A stretch of 64,000 nucleotides of DNA from JAVVHE01 sp038238915 (GCA_038238915.1 JBBSFH010000009.1:65084-129083); one strand, 5' to 3'; shown: positions 1 through 8,177, numbered from the stretch's first letter. A program made the numbers and translations. The notes: a model not told the origin generated them from the letters alone.

Positions 1-554
1 CCCGGCGCCTCGCCGGTGCGCGCGAAGAGGATGTAATAGTCCGCAATGCCGCCATTGGAAATGTAGGTCTTGGCACCGTCGATCCGCCAGCCGTTCCCGT
101 CAGGAACCGCCGAGGTCGTCATCGCCGCCACGTCCGAGCCGCTGTCGAGTTCGGTGAGCGCGAAGGCGGCCATCTTTTCGCCCCGCGCGACGGCGGGGAG
201 GTACGCTGCCTTCTGCTCGGGCGTGCCGAACAGCGAGATCGTGCCCGAACCCAGCCCCTGCATCGCGAAAACGAAATCCGCGAGGCCGCTGTAGCGCGCG
301 AGCGTTTCGCGGATCAGCGACAGGCTGCGGACGTCGAGTGTTTCGTGGATGCCGCCGTGGCTGGCGGGGACGGCATAGCGCAGCCAGCCGCCGCGCCCGA
401 GCAGGCCGAGGAGGTGGCGGCACTGGCCGTCGATATCGTCCTCGTCGTGTGGCAGCGGGGCGAGTTCGGCCTGGCACCATGCGTCCAAATCATGCGCGAG
501 GGTGCGGTGGTGATCGGCGAGGAAGGGCCAGTCGAGGAAGCTGCGGTCAGGCAT
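1..554 (-). CDS. Acyl-CoA dehydrogenase, N-terminal part (cut by window edge)
   Basis: The reverse strand reads open from an ATG at 554 to the window edge, giving about 184 residues that begin MPDRSFLDWPFLADHH. The stretch FALTELDSGSDVAAM followed by a turn and DGAKTYISNGGIADYY is the FAD/substrate-binding core of acyl-CoA dehydrogenases, flavoenzymes that introduce a 2,3 double bond into acyl-CoA thioesters. The catalytic C-terminal helical domain lies outside the window. It is the last visible gene of a leftward run that also holds an enoyl-CoA hydratase and an SDR, so together they look like a beta-oxidation-type set for a CoA-activated acid. The substrate is unknown. The family call is firm. 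Confidence 0.88.
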   Translation of the reverse strand, partial: MPDRSFLDWPFLADHHRTLAHDLDAWCQAELAPLPHDEDDIDGQCRHLLGLLGRGGWLRYAVPASHGGIHETLDVRSLSLIRETLARYSGLADFVFAMQGLGSGTISLFGTPEQKAAYLPAVARGEKMAAFALTELDSGSDVAAMTTSAVPDGNGWRIDGAKTYISNGGIADYYILFARTGEAP

Positions 555-575
555 GGAAACATCCAGATCCCAACC

Positions 576-667
576 CGTCATCCCGGCCCCCGAGCCGGGA
601 CCTACCTGCCTCCGTTCCGCCCGGTCGAACCGAGGCAGGTAGGTCCCGGGTCAAGCCCGGGATGACG
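576..667. repeat. Long intergenic inverted repeat (REP-like hairpin)
   Basis: Two arms of about 36 bases face each other across a loop of roughly 20 bases. The left arm begins CGTCATCCCGGCCCCCGAGC and ends in a CCTACCTGCCTC block. The right arm mirrors it with only a few mismatches near the middle and ends GGGATGACG. It lies between the leftward enoyl-CoA hydratase stop and the acyl-CoA dehydrogenase start. It could be a dispersed palindromic element or could modulate read-through between the two genes. There is no T-tract, so it is not a classical intrinsic terminator. Confidence 0.75.
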
Positions 668-683
668 GAGTGAAAAGTGGTCA

Positions 684-1502
684 TCAATCCCCCTCGAACA
701 CCGGCTGGCGCTTGGCGGCGAACGCTTCGAATGCGCGCGCGAAATCCTTGGTGGCCATGCAGATCGCCTGCGCCTGCGCTTCCATCTCGATCGCGGTCTC
801 GACCGACACCGACCATTCGGTCTGCAGCATCGTCTTGGTAATCCCATGCGCGAACGTTGGCCCCGCCGCGAGCGAGGCGGCGAGCGCGTGCGCCTCGGCT
901 GCCAGCACGTCGGCAGCGACGAGGCGGCTGTGGAAGCCCCACGCATGGCCCTCTTCGGCGGTCATCACACGGCCCGTATACAGTAGTTCGGCCGCCCTGC
1001 CCTGCCCGATGATGCGTGGCAGGATCGCGCACGCGCCCATGTCGCAGCCCGCGAGGCCGACGCGGGTGAAGAGGAAGGCGGTTTTCGTGCGCGGCGTGGC
1101 GAGGCGAAGATCGGACGCCATCGCCAGGATCGCGCCCGCACCGACGCAAACGCCGTCCAATGCGGCGATGATCGGCTGCGGGCAGGCGCGCATCGCCTTC
1201 ACCAGATCGCCAGTCATCCGCGTGAAGGCGAGCAGTTCGGGCATCGCCATTTTGGTCAAGGGTTCGATGATCTCGAACACGTCCCCGCCCGAGCAGAAGT
1301 TACCGCCTGCGCCGGTCAGTACGAGGGCCTTTACCGCAGGCGCATAAACCAGCGCGCGGAAGAGATCGCGCAGTTCGGCGTAGCTTTCGAACGTCAGCGG
1401 GTTCTTGCGCTCCGGGCGGTTGAGCGTGATCGTCGCCACCTTGTCCGCGAACGCCCAACCAAAATGCTCAGGACTGTAGGCCAGCGGATCGAACACGCTC
1501 AC
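684..1502 (-). CDS. Enoyl-CoA hydratase/isomerase family protein
   Basis: The product of about 272 residues is a crotonase-fold protein. LNRPERKNPLTFESYAEL and the oxyanion-hole stretch LTGAGGNFCSGGDVFEI are typical, followed by GVCVGAGAILAMASDLRLA. Such enzymes hydrate or isomerise enoyl-CoA thioesters. I chose the GTG at 1502 because it overlaps the upstream SDR stop (ATGTGA, 4 nt), implying translational coupling; a second GTG six bases in is also possible, and the longer open frame is only the SDR read out of frame. The sequence resembles hydratases I remember from aryl-CoA clusters (salicylyl- or anthraniloyl-CoA 5-hydroxylase type), but that specific role is an inference. Confidence 0.88.
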   Translation of the reverse strand: MSVFDPLAYSPEHFGWAFADKVATITLNRPERKNPLTFESYAELRDLFRALVYAPAVKALVLTGAGGNFCSGGDVFEIIEPLTKMAMPELLAFTRMTGDLVKAMRACPQPIIAALDGVCVGAGAILAMASDLRLATPRTKTAFLFTRVGLAGCDMGACAILPRIIGQGRAAELLYTGRVMTAEEGHAWGFHSRLVAADVLAAEAHALAASLAAGPTFAHGITKTMLQTEWSVSVETAIEMEAQAQAICMATKDFARAFEAFAAKRQPVFEGD

Positions 1503-2272
1503 ATCACCTCTCCGCCCGCGATCATGATCGTCTGGCCGGTCACCGACCGGCTCGCGGGCGCGCACAGCCATAGCACGGCCTGCGCCACTTCATCAGGATC
1601 GATCAGCCGCCCCTGCGGATTGTGCCGCGTGAGTTCGCCGAGCGCGTCGGCCGCGCTGCGCCCGGTCTTGGCGACGATATTGGCAACCGCGCCCGAGACG
1701 ATTTCCGTATCCGTAAACCCCGGGCAGACCGCGTTGACGGTAACCGACGTGCGCGCCAGTTCGAGCGCGAGCGCGCGCACCAGGCCGACTGCGCCGTGCT
1801 TCGCCGCCACATAGGCGGAGGTGTACGCATAGCCGCGCACGCCCGCGGTGGACGCAATCACGATCAGGCGGCCATGCGCCGCAGCGCGCAACCCCGGCAG
1901 CGCCGCCTGCGCGGTGAGGAACACTGCGTCCAGATTGATCGCCATCATGCGCCGCCACTGCTCGGGTGTGGTGCGTTCGAGCGTCGCGGTCTCGGCCGCG
2001 CCCGCGTTGACGATGACGATGCCCGGCGCACCGAAGGCGGCGCTGGCTTGCGTGAACGCGCCCGCGAGCTGATCCTGATCGGTGACATCCGCGCATACTG
2101 CCAGCGCGCGTGGGAGACTTGCCGCCAACTTCGCCAGCGGATCGGCGCGCCTGCCCACCAAAGTTACCGCAGCGCCCGCCCCGCCCAGCGCCCGCGCGAT
2201 CGCGGCCCCGATCCCGCTGCCGCCTCCGGTAATCAGCGCGTGCGAAGCTGCAAGGGGAAGCGATGCGGTCAA
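1499..2272 (-). CDS. SDR family NAD(P)-dependent oxidoreductase
   Basis: A classical short-chain dehydrogenase of about 257 residues. It has the Rossmann motif TGGGSGIGAAIARAL near the N-terminus, the NAG motif (NAGAAET), and the catalytic Ser-Tyr-Lys arrangement (IASTAG then YVAAKHG). The product probably oxidises a 3-hydroxyacyl-CoA or related alcohol in the same pathway as the downstream hydratase and dehydrogenase. The start is taken as the TTG at 2272 because AAGGA stands eight bases upstream; the open frame runs 17 codons further without a family match. It starts 108 bases after the ligI stop on the same strand, so it may be read from the lig promoter. The substrate is not deducible. 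Confidence 0.85.
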   Translation of the reverse strand: MTASLPLAASHALITGGGSGIGAAIARALGGAGAAVTLVGRRADPLAKLAASLPRALAVCADVTDQDQLAGAFTQASAAFGAPGIVIVNAGAAETATLERTTPEQWRRMMAINLDAVFLTAQAALPGLRAAAHGRLIVIASTAGVRGYAYTSAYVAAKHGAVGLVRALALELARTSVTVNAVCPGFTDTEIVSGAVANIVAKTGRSAADALGELTRHNPQGRLIDPDEVAQAVLWLCAPASRSVTGQTIMIAGGEVM

Positions 2273-2380
2273 AAACGATCCTTCTGCGACTGGCGTAACA
2301 ACACGCCTGCCACGCCACTGCAACCCGGACGACTACGCGGCAATTCGCGCCGCCGTCTTATTCATGCGCCTCGCCCGCAC

Positions 2381-3277
2381 TCAGCGGGAAACGCGCGACC
2401 CGTTCCCGATCTCGGGCCAGTAGAGGCGCATCGGGTTGTCGATCAGCAGTTTGCGCTGCAATTCCACCGTGGGCGCAAGGCGCGGCACTACATCGACGAG
2501 CGCGCCGTCGTCCGGGATGCGGTGCTCCATATTGGGATGCGGCCAATCGGTGCCCCATAGAACACGATCGGGGAAACGCGCGACGATGGGGCGGATCGCT
2601 TCGACGAAATCGTCGTAGGGCGGACCGTCGATCGAGAGCCGCTCGGCTCCAGAGACCTTGGTCCAGATGTTCGGGTGCGTGTCTAGCAGGTGCGCGAACG
2701 CGGTGATGTCCACACCGCCGGGCCCCTGAGCGATATCGGGGCGGCCGAGGTGATCGACGACGATGATGGTGGGGATTGCTTCGAGGAACGGGATCAGTTC
2801 TGCCAGAATATCCGCCTCGAAATAGACGACCACATGCCAGCCGAGGCGTTCGATGCTGCGCGCGATGTCGAGGAACTTGTCCTTGGGCGCATTGTCCACG
2901 AGGCGTTTCAGGAAATTGAACCGCACTGCGCGGATGCCGCCTTCGTGCAGCGCTTCGAGTTCGGCATCGGTAATGGCGGGATTGACCACCGCCACCCCGC
3001 GTGCGCGGCCGTTCGATTTGGCGATGGCGTTCAGCGTGGCGCGGTTGTCGGTGCCGTGGCAGCTCGCCTGCACAATCACGTTGCGCGCGAAGCCCAGATG
3101 ATTGCGCAGCGCGAACAGCATTTCGGGCGTGGCGTCCTCGGGATGATATTTGGCCTGTTGGGCGAAGGGGAATTGCGCCTCGGGCCCGAACACGTGGACG
3201 TGCGCGTCGATCGCGCCGGGCGGCGGAGTCCATCGCGGTTTGGTGGGCGCGTCCACCCAGGTTTTGCTCCTGCTCAT
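2381..3277 (-). CDS. ligI: 2-pyrone-4,6-dicarboxylate hydrolase
   Basis: LigI hydrolyses 2-pyrone-4,6-dicarboxylate (PDC), the lactone made by LigC, to 4-oxalomesaconate in the protocatechuate 4,5-cleavage pathway. The 298-residue protein is an amidohydrolase-fold protein with DAHVHVFGP near the N-terminus, a strand-end His-Leu-Gly (VDHLGRPDI) and the C-terminal WGTDWPHPN carrying the conserved Asp. The length is close to characterised LigI proteins (about 293 residues). Its ATG overlaps the ligU stop by 4 nt. Pathway neighbours ligU and ligK on the same strand and ligC across the divergent junction support the call. Confidence 0.95.
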   Translation of the reverse strand: MSRSKTWVDAPTKPRWTPPPGAIDAHVHVFGPEAQFPFAQQAKYHPEDATPEMLFALRNHLGFARNVIVQASCHGTDNRATLNAIAKSNGRARGVAVVNPAITDAELEALHEGGIRAVRFNFLKRLVDNAPKDKFLDIARSIERLGWHVVVYFEADILAELIPFLEAIPTIIVVDHLGRPDIAQGPGGVDITAFAHLLDTHPNIWTKVSGAERLSIDGPPYDDFVEAIRPIVARFPDRVLWGTDWPHPNMEHRIPDDGALVDVVPRLAPTVELQRKLLIDNPMRLYWPEIGNGSRVSR

Positions 3278-4320
3278 CCGAACGCCGTCCCGTCCATCAG
3301 TTTGCGCGCGGTGCGCAGCAGCGCCGCGCTGGTCACGGTGCCCGCATCATCGGTTTCCAGCACGCAGCTCATCTCGCCGGTTGGATGTTCGACCGAAAGC
3401 ATTTTGGTGCGCCCGGCTGGAACGACCGCGACTTCGGCGGCGGGCGAGCCCGGGATCAGACAGGCGGTAGCCACGCTCACCGCGCCGAGTACGCCGACGC
3501 TCGCGTGTGCGCGTTTAGGGATGAAGCTGCGCACCGTAATTGCGCCGCCATGCCGGGGCGGGGCGACGAGCATTATCTTGGGGACGGATTTGTTGGTGAC
3601 GTCGCCGAGGTTCATGCGCGCGCCGACAGCGCGACGGATCGCCTCGATCCGCGCCTTGAGCGGCTCGTCCGCGTCCAGCTCCTCGCGGGCTTCGTAGCCA
3701 GTCGCACCGACATCGTCGGCCTTCATGACCACGCAGGGCATGCCATTATCGATCAGCGTGACGCGCACGCCTTCCACCACATCGACCGCGTTGCCGGTGG
3801 GGAGCAGCGCGCCGCAGGTGGACCCCGCCGTATCACGGAACTCGAGCGGAACGGGCGCGGCGGCACCGGGGACGCCATCGATCCGCGCCGTCCCTTCGTA
3901 AGTCACTCTGCCGCCCGGCGTCTCCACCGTGGCGACCGCCACCTGACCGGTGTTCTCCATATAGATCGCGATGCGTGTCTGCTCACCGCTCGGGGCCACC
4001 AGTCCGCGCTCGATTGCGAAGGGGCCGACGCCGGCGAGGATATTGCCGCAGTTCTGCGCGTCGGTGACGATCGCCTGATCGACGAACACCTGCAGGAACA
4101 GGTAATCGACATCGATGCCCGGGCGCGACGAGCGCTTCACCACCGCGACCTTCGACGTTAGCGGATCGGCGCCGCCCATTCCGTCGATCTGGCGCGGATC
4201 GGGTGAGCCCATTGCGCGCAGCAGGAAGGCGTCGCGGTCGGCGGGCAGGTCCCCGGCAAGGAAATAGCCGCCTTTCGACGTACCGCCGCGCATCCACATG
4301 CAGCGCACGCCCTCAGACAT
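3274..4320 (-). CDS. ligU: 4-oxalomesaconate tautomerase (PrpF family)
   Basis: LigU shifts the double bond of 4-oxalomesaconate so that the LigJ hydratase can act on it. The 348-residue product has the PrpF-family N-terminus CMWMRGGTSKGGYFL and conserved segments such as QNCGNILAGVGPFAIE and GMPCVVMKADDVG, all consistent with the two-domain diaminopimelate-epimerase-like fold. It overlaps ligK by 8 nt upstream and ligI by 4 nt downstream, so the three are almost certainly co-transcribed. A GalD-type tautomerase for gallate breakdown is the close alternative; the LigI and LigC context favours LigU. Confidence 0.92.
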   Translation of the reverse strand: MSEGVRCMWMRGGTSKGGYFLAGDLPADRDAFLLRAMGSPDPRQIDGMGGADPLTSKVAVVKRSSRPGIDVDYLFLQVFVDQAIVTDAQNCGNILAGVGPFAIERGLVAPSGEQTRIAIYMENTGQVAVATVETPGGRVTYEGTARIDGVPGAAAPVPLEFRDTAGSTCGALLPTGNAVDVVEGVRVTLIDNGMPCVVMKADDVGATGYEAREELDADEPLKARIEAIRRAVGARMNLGDVTNKSVPKIMLVAPPRHGGAITVRSFIPKRAHASVGVLGAVSVATACLIPGSPAAEVAVVPAGRTKMLSVEHPTGEMSCVLETDDAGTVTSAALLRTARKLMDGTAFG

Positions 4321-4987
4321 ATTTGAGGCCCTTGGCGGCGAGCGGTTCGCGCATCTTGTACATGTCCAGCCCCAGTTCGCCGCCCGCGAGGCGCGCGCGC
4401 TTGTTGCCTTCGTTCACTTCTCGCGCCTGCGCGGCGGCGAGCGTGGCGGCGGCGGCGAGGCGCGGCACGACGCATACGCCGTCATCGTCCGCAACGATCA
4501 CGTCGCCGGGCTGGATGGCCGTACCCGCGCACACGATGGGCACATTGACCGAGCCGAGCGTGGCTTTGACGGTACCTTGCGCGGAAATGCACTTCGACCA
4601 GACGGGGAAGTTCATCCCGGTCAGATCGCGGACATCGCGCACGCCTGCATCGATCACGAGGCCACGACAGCCGCGCGCCTGCGCGGAGGTGGCGAGGAGA
4701 TCGCCGAAATAGCCATCGTCGCAAGGCGACGTGGGTGCGAGCACCAGTATGTCTCCCGCGCGCAGTTGTTCGATGGCGACGTGGATCATCCAGTTGTCGC
4801 CCGGAGGGGCGGAGATCGTGACCGCCGAGCCTGCAATGCGCGCGCCAGCGAAGATCGGGCGCAGGCGCGCCGCCATCAGCCCGGTGCGTCCTTGGGCTTC
4901 GTGGACGGTGGCGACGCCGCAGCGGGCGAGGGCGTCGATCAGGGCTAGATCGGCGCGTTCGATGGATTGGACGACGAGGCCTGACAT
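4313..4987 (-). CDS. ligK: 4-carboxy-4-hydroxy-2-oxoadipate aldolase
   Basis: LigK performs the last step of protocatechuate 4,5-cleavage, splitting 4-carboxy-4-hydroxy-2-oxoadipate into pyruvate and oxaloacetate with a divalent metal. The 224-residue protein matches the RraA-like class II aldolase family: CGVATVHEAQGRTGLM near the N-terminus, then the GLVIDAGVRDVRDL motif carrying the conserved Arg-Asp pair. The start is set at the ATG at 4987 because GGAG stands eight bases upstream; an in-frame ATG seven codons earlier lacks a site. It is the first gene of the leftward ligK-ligU-ligI run and diverges from the LysR gene, its probable regulator. Confidence 0.94.
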   Translation of the reverse strand: MSGLVVQSIERADLALIDALARCGVATVHEAQGRTGLMAARLRPIFAGARIAGSAVTISAPPGDNWMIHVAIEQLRAGDILVLAPTSPCDDGYFGDLLATSAQARGCRGLVIDAGVRDVRDLTGMNFPVWSKCISAQGTVKATLGSVNVPIVCAGTAIQPGDVIVADDDGVCVVPRLAAAATLAAAQAREVNEGNKRARLAGGELGLDMYKMREPLAAKGLKYV

Positions 4988-5087
4988 GGCGAGCTCCGGA
5001 ATGGGCAATCATTTCCATGCGGTATCGTGCGCTGTGGGGCCAAGTCGGAAGGTTGGCGAAGGTATAAGGTTCCGTTAAGTCCGCCCG
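4988..5087. promoter_or_regulatory. Divergent ligK/LysR intergenic region
   Basis: These 100 bases separate the divergent ligK and LysR genes and must carry the promoters of at least the leftward lig run. AAGGT occurs three times on the plus strand (5049, 5059 and 5066), the first two one helical turn apart. A LysR-type autoregulatory operator would be expected here. No convincing -35/-10 pair or T-N11-A box could be fixed by eye, so operator placement is inference. Confidence 0.4.
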
Positions 5088-6245
5088 GTGGATGCCGAGC
5101 TGCCCAACCTGCGACATCTGCGCTGCGCCATGGCGATCGGTCGGCTCGCCAGCATCAGCCGCGCGGCGGACGCGGTACACCTGACGCAGCCTGCGGTGAC
5201 GCAGGCGCTGGCAAGGATCGAGGCGGTGGCCGGGGTGGCACTGTTCGAACGGCGGCCGGGTGGCATGGCGGCGACGGCGGCGGGCGCGCGGCTGCTGCCG
5301 CGCTTCGAGGCGGCGCTCGTGCGGATCGGCAATCGCAATATCACCGCCGCGCAGGTGCGCGCGCTGATCGCTGTGGCGCAGGCGGGAAGCTATGTGGAGG
5401 CCGCGCTGGTCACGGGATTGTCCGAGCCATCGCTGCACCGCGCGTTGGCCGGGTTGGGGCTGGTACTCGGACGCGCGGTGGTGGAGCGGCGTGGGCGCGG
5501 GATCATGCTGACCGAGGCGGGCCGACGCACCGCACGCGCGTTCCGGCTGGCGCGCGCCGAGTATCGCGCCGGATTGTCCGAAGTGGCAGGGCTTTTCGGC
5601 AAAGAGACGGCGCGCATCGCTGTGGGGGCTATGCCGCTCTGCCGAGCGCGGCTGCTGCCCGCGACCGTGGCGCGCTTCCACGCCGCGCATCCCGAGATCG
5701 GAGTCCGCATCGTCGAGGGGAGCCACGCCGAGCTGATCGAGCCGCTGCGCGACGGCGAACTCGACGTACTGATCGGAGCGTTGCGCGATCCCGCCCCCGG
5801 CGCGGATGTGAAGCAGCGCGCGCTGTTCGAGGATCGTCCGGTGGTGATCGCGCGCGCGGGCCATCCGCTGCTGGCCGGTGGTGGCGGCACCGCGGGGACG
5901 CTTGCAGCCTATGAATGGGTGGTGCCCGCGCCGGGCGCGCCGCTGCGACTGCTCTGGGAGCGCATGTTCGCCGACGCGGGGCTGAGCGCGCCGCCCGTGA
6001 CGATCGAATGCGGATCGGTGATCGCGATCCGGCAAATCCTGCTGGCGAGCAATTTTCTGACGCTGCTCTCGCCCGATCAGGTCGCGCTTGAGCTCGAAGC
6101 AGGATGGCTCGCACGGGTACGCGACGCGCCGGGCGTCCCCCCGCGCGTAATCGGTACGACGATTCGCGCTGACTGGCGGCCGACGCCGATGCAGGCGGCG
6201 TTTCTGGCGATGCTGCTGGCAGAGGCGGCCCACGCGAAGAATTAG
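5088..6245 (+). CDS. LysR-family transcriptional regulator with two N-terminal HTH segments
   Basis: A 385-residue regulator, longer than the usual 300 or so. Residues about 8-66 form a LysR winged helix (SRAADAVHLTQPAVTQALAR, then ALFERRPGG). Residues about 86-146 look like a second, diverged copy (VEAALVTGLSEPSLHRAL, then VVERRGRGIMLTEAG). A periplasmic-binding-type effector domain follows from about residue 170, with HPEIGVRIVEGSHAELIEPL and the typical LDVLIGALRD. It starts at a GTG, diverges from ligK and ends 67 bases before the ligJABC run. It is therefore the likely activator of both lig runs, responding to a pathway aromatic or intermediate. That role is inferred from position. Confidence 0.88.
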   Translation: MDAELPNLRHLRCAMAIGRLASISRAADAVHLTQPAVTQALARIEAVAGVALFERRPGGMAATAAGARLLPRFEAALVRIGNRNITAAQVRALIAVAQAGSYVEAALVTGLSEPSLHRALAGLGLVLGRAVVERRGRGIMLTEAGRRTARAFRLARAEYRAGLSEVAGLFGKETARIAVGAMPLCRARLLPATVARFHAAHPEIGVRIVEGSHAELIEPLRDGELDVLIGALRDPAPGADVKQRALFEDRPVVIARAGHPLLAGGGGTAGTLAAYEWVVPAPGAPLRLLWERMFADAGLSAPPVTIECGSVIAIRQILLASNFLTLLSPDQVALELEAGWLARVRDAPGVPPRVIGTTIRADWRPTPMQAAFLAMLLAEAAHAKN

Positions 6246-6312
6246 CCGAGGCTTATCGCGGCGCAGCCATTCCGATTGGAACGCGCGCGGGGTCGGGCCT
6301 AGCGCATTGGGA

Positions 6313-7158
6313 ATGGCAGGCGTGTTCGCGTTCATCGGCTTTGGCGAGGCGGGCGAGGCGTTCGCGGGCGCGCCGGGCTTCGCAGCGCAGGCACGCGCCT
6401 ACGACCGCCTGACCGAACGTCCGGAGACGCGCGTGACCCAGACGGCACGCTACGCGGCGGCGCGCGTGGAGGGATGCGATACGCTTGCGGAGGCGCTTGG
6501 CGGCGCGTTGCTCGTGCTGAGCGTGGTCACCGCCGATCAAGCGTTGGCGGCGGCCGATAGCGCGGCGAGAGCGATCGAGGCGGGGGCGCTTTATTGCGAC
6601 ATGAACTCGGTCGCGCCCGAGACCAAGCGCGCGGCGGCGCGCGCGATCGAGAGGATGGGCGCGCGCTATGTCGATTGCGCGATCATGGGACCGGTGCATC
6701 CCGCGCGGCTTGGCGTACCCGTGTTGCTGAGCGGTCCGCACGGCGAGGCGGCATGCGAGGCGCTGGGCGCGGCGGGGTTCGGCTCGGTGCGCGTGGTGGG
6801 CACCGAGGTGGGCCGCGCGTCGGCAATCAAGATGATCCGATCGGTGATGATCAAGGGGATCGAAGCGCTGACGGCCGAATGCCTGGGCGCGGCGCACGCG
6901 GCAGGGGTGGCGGACGAGGTGCTGGGTTCGCTTGGGCCGGATTGGCGCGCGACGGCCGACTATAATCTGGATCGGATGCTGGTGCATGGCGTCCGCCGCT
7001 CGGCCGAGATGGACGAGGTAGTGAAGACGTTGGACGCGCTGGCGGTGCCCGCGACGATGGCGCGCGCGACGATGCAGTGGCACCGCGCCATGGGCGATCG
7101 GGCGATGCAGCCCGTGCCGCAGGGACTGGACGCCAAGCTGGCGAGGATGGCCGCATGA
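6313..7158 (+). CDS. DUF1932-type NAD(P)-dependent dehydrogenase
   Basis: A 281-residue protein of the 6-phosphogluconate/3-hydroxyisobutyrate dehydrogenase superfamily. It has an N-terminal nucleotide-binding turn (FAFIGFGEAGEAF), a central MNSVAPETKRAAA segment, a conserved Lys in GRASAIKMIRSVMIKG, and a C-terminal helical domain resembling DUF1932. The ATG at 6313 is preferred to the TTG two codons earlier. It leads the rightward run and overlaps ligJ by ATGA. Its reaction is unknown: no step of the textbook protocatechuate 4,5-pathway requires it. It might act on a side product or a related aromatic. Confidence 0.8.
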   Translation: MAGVFAFIGFGEAGEAFAGAPGFAAQARAYDRLTERPETRVTQTARYAAARVEGCDTLAEALGGALLVLSVVTADQALAAADSAARAIEAGALYCDMNSVAPETKRAAARAIERMGARYVDCAIMGPVHPARLGVPVLLSGPHGEAACEALGAAGFGSVRVVGTEVGRASAIKMIRSVMIKGIEALTAECLGAAHAAGVADEVLGSLGPDWRATADYNLDRMLVHGVRRSAEMDEVVKTLDALAVPATMARATMQWHRAMGDRAMQPVPQGLDAKLARMAA

Positions 7159-8177
7159 GCCTCGTGATCGACTGCCACGGCCATTACACGACCGCGCCGC
7201 CACAGCATGATGCATGGCGCAAGGCGCAACTGGCGGCGTTCGCGGCGGGAACGGCGGCACCGGACTATCCGGCGATCAGCGACGACGAAATCCGCACGAG
7301 CATCGAGGGCAACCAGTTGAAACTGCTGCGCGAGCGTGGCGCAGACATGACGATCTTTTCGCCGCGTGCATCCGCGATGGCGCATCATCGGGGCGACGAG
7401 GCGGCAAGCATCGCGTGGTCGAGGGCGTGCAACGATCTGATCGCGCGCGTGTGCGGGCTGTATCCCGAGACGTTCGCGGGTGTGTGCATGTTGCCGCAAT
7501 CGCCGGGCGCGGGGCTTGCCGGGAGCGTGGCCGAACTGGAGCGCTGCGTGGGCGCCGGGTTCGTGGGTTGCAACCTCAACCCCGATCCGGGGGGTGGGCA
7601 TTTTCAATCGCCGCCGCTGACAGATCGATACTGGTATCCGATCTACGAGACGATGGTGGCGTTGGACGTGCCCGCGATGATCCACGTTTCGGCGAGCTGC
7701 AATCCGGGGCTGCACGCGACCGGGGCCTATTATATCGCGGCGGACACGATCGCTTTCATGCAGTTGATCGAGGGCGATCTGTTCGGGGATTTTCCTTCGC
7801 TGCGCTTCATCATCCCGCACGGCGGCGGCGCGGTGCCCTATCACTGGGGGCGGTATCGCGGATTGGCGGACATGCTGAAGAAGCCTGCGCTGTCGGGGCA
7901 TGTGATGGAGAATGTCTGGTTCGATACCTGCGTCTATCATCAGCCCGGAATCGATCTGCTGGCGAAGGTGATCGAGACGAAGAACATCCTGTTCGGCAGC
8001 GAGATGGTGGGCGCAGTGCGCGGGATCGACCCGCAGACCGGCCAGTATTTCGACGATACGAAACGGTATATCGATGCGCTGGCGATCGATGCGGCGGGGA
8101 AGGCTGCGATCTTCGAGGGGAATGCGCGGCGCGTGTTCCCGAGGCTCGACGCCAAATTGAAGGAGCGCAGACTTTGA
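7155..8177 (+). CDS. ligJ: 4-oxalomesaconate hydratase
   Basis: LigJ adds water to the tautomerised 4-oxalomesaconate to give 4-carboxy-4-hydroxy-2-oxoadipate, the LigK substrate. The 340-residue product is an amidohydrolase-type metal enzyme starting MSLVIDCHGHYTTAP, with the metal-binding HGH. Further features are IHVSASCNPGLHATGAYYIA, the RFIIPHGGGAVPYHWGRY histidine loop and FGSEMVGAVRGIDP near the C-terminus. The length matches characterised LigJ (about 341). Its ATG overlaps the upstream stop (ATGA) and its own stop overlaps the ligA TTG (TTGA). Confidence 0.95.
   Translation: MSLVIDCHGHYTTAPPQHDAWRKAQLAAFAAGTAAPDYPAISDDEIRTSIEGNQLKLLRERGADMTIFSPRASAMAHHRGDEAASIAWSRACNDLIARVCGLYPETFAGVCMLPQSPGAGLAGSVAELERCVGAGFVGCNLNPDPGGGHFQSPPLTDRYWYPIYETMVALDVPAMIHVSASCNPGLHATGAYYIAADTIAFMQLIEGDLFGDFPSLRFIIPHGGGAVPYHWGRYRGLADMLKKPALSGHVMENVWFDTCVYHQPGIDLLAKVIETKNILFGSEMVGAVRGIDPQTGQYFDDTKRYIDALAIDAAGKAAIFEGNARRVFPRLDAKLKERRL

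Noticed and set aside
4482..6335. A 617-codon reverse-strand open frame antisense to ligK and the LysR gene
   Set aside because: Arg/His/Gln-rich translation with no family motifs; both plus-strand LysR and reverse-strand ligK are well supported in other frames. Long shadow frames are expected at this GC content.
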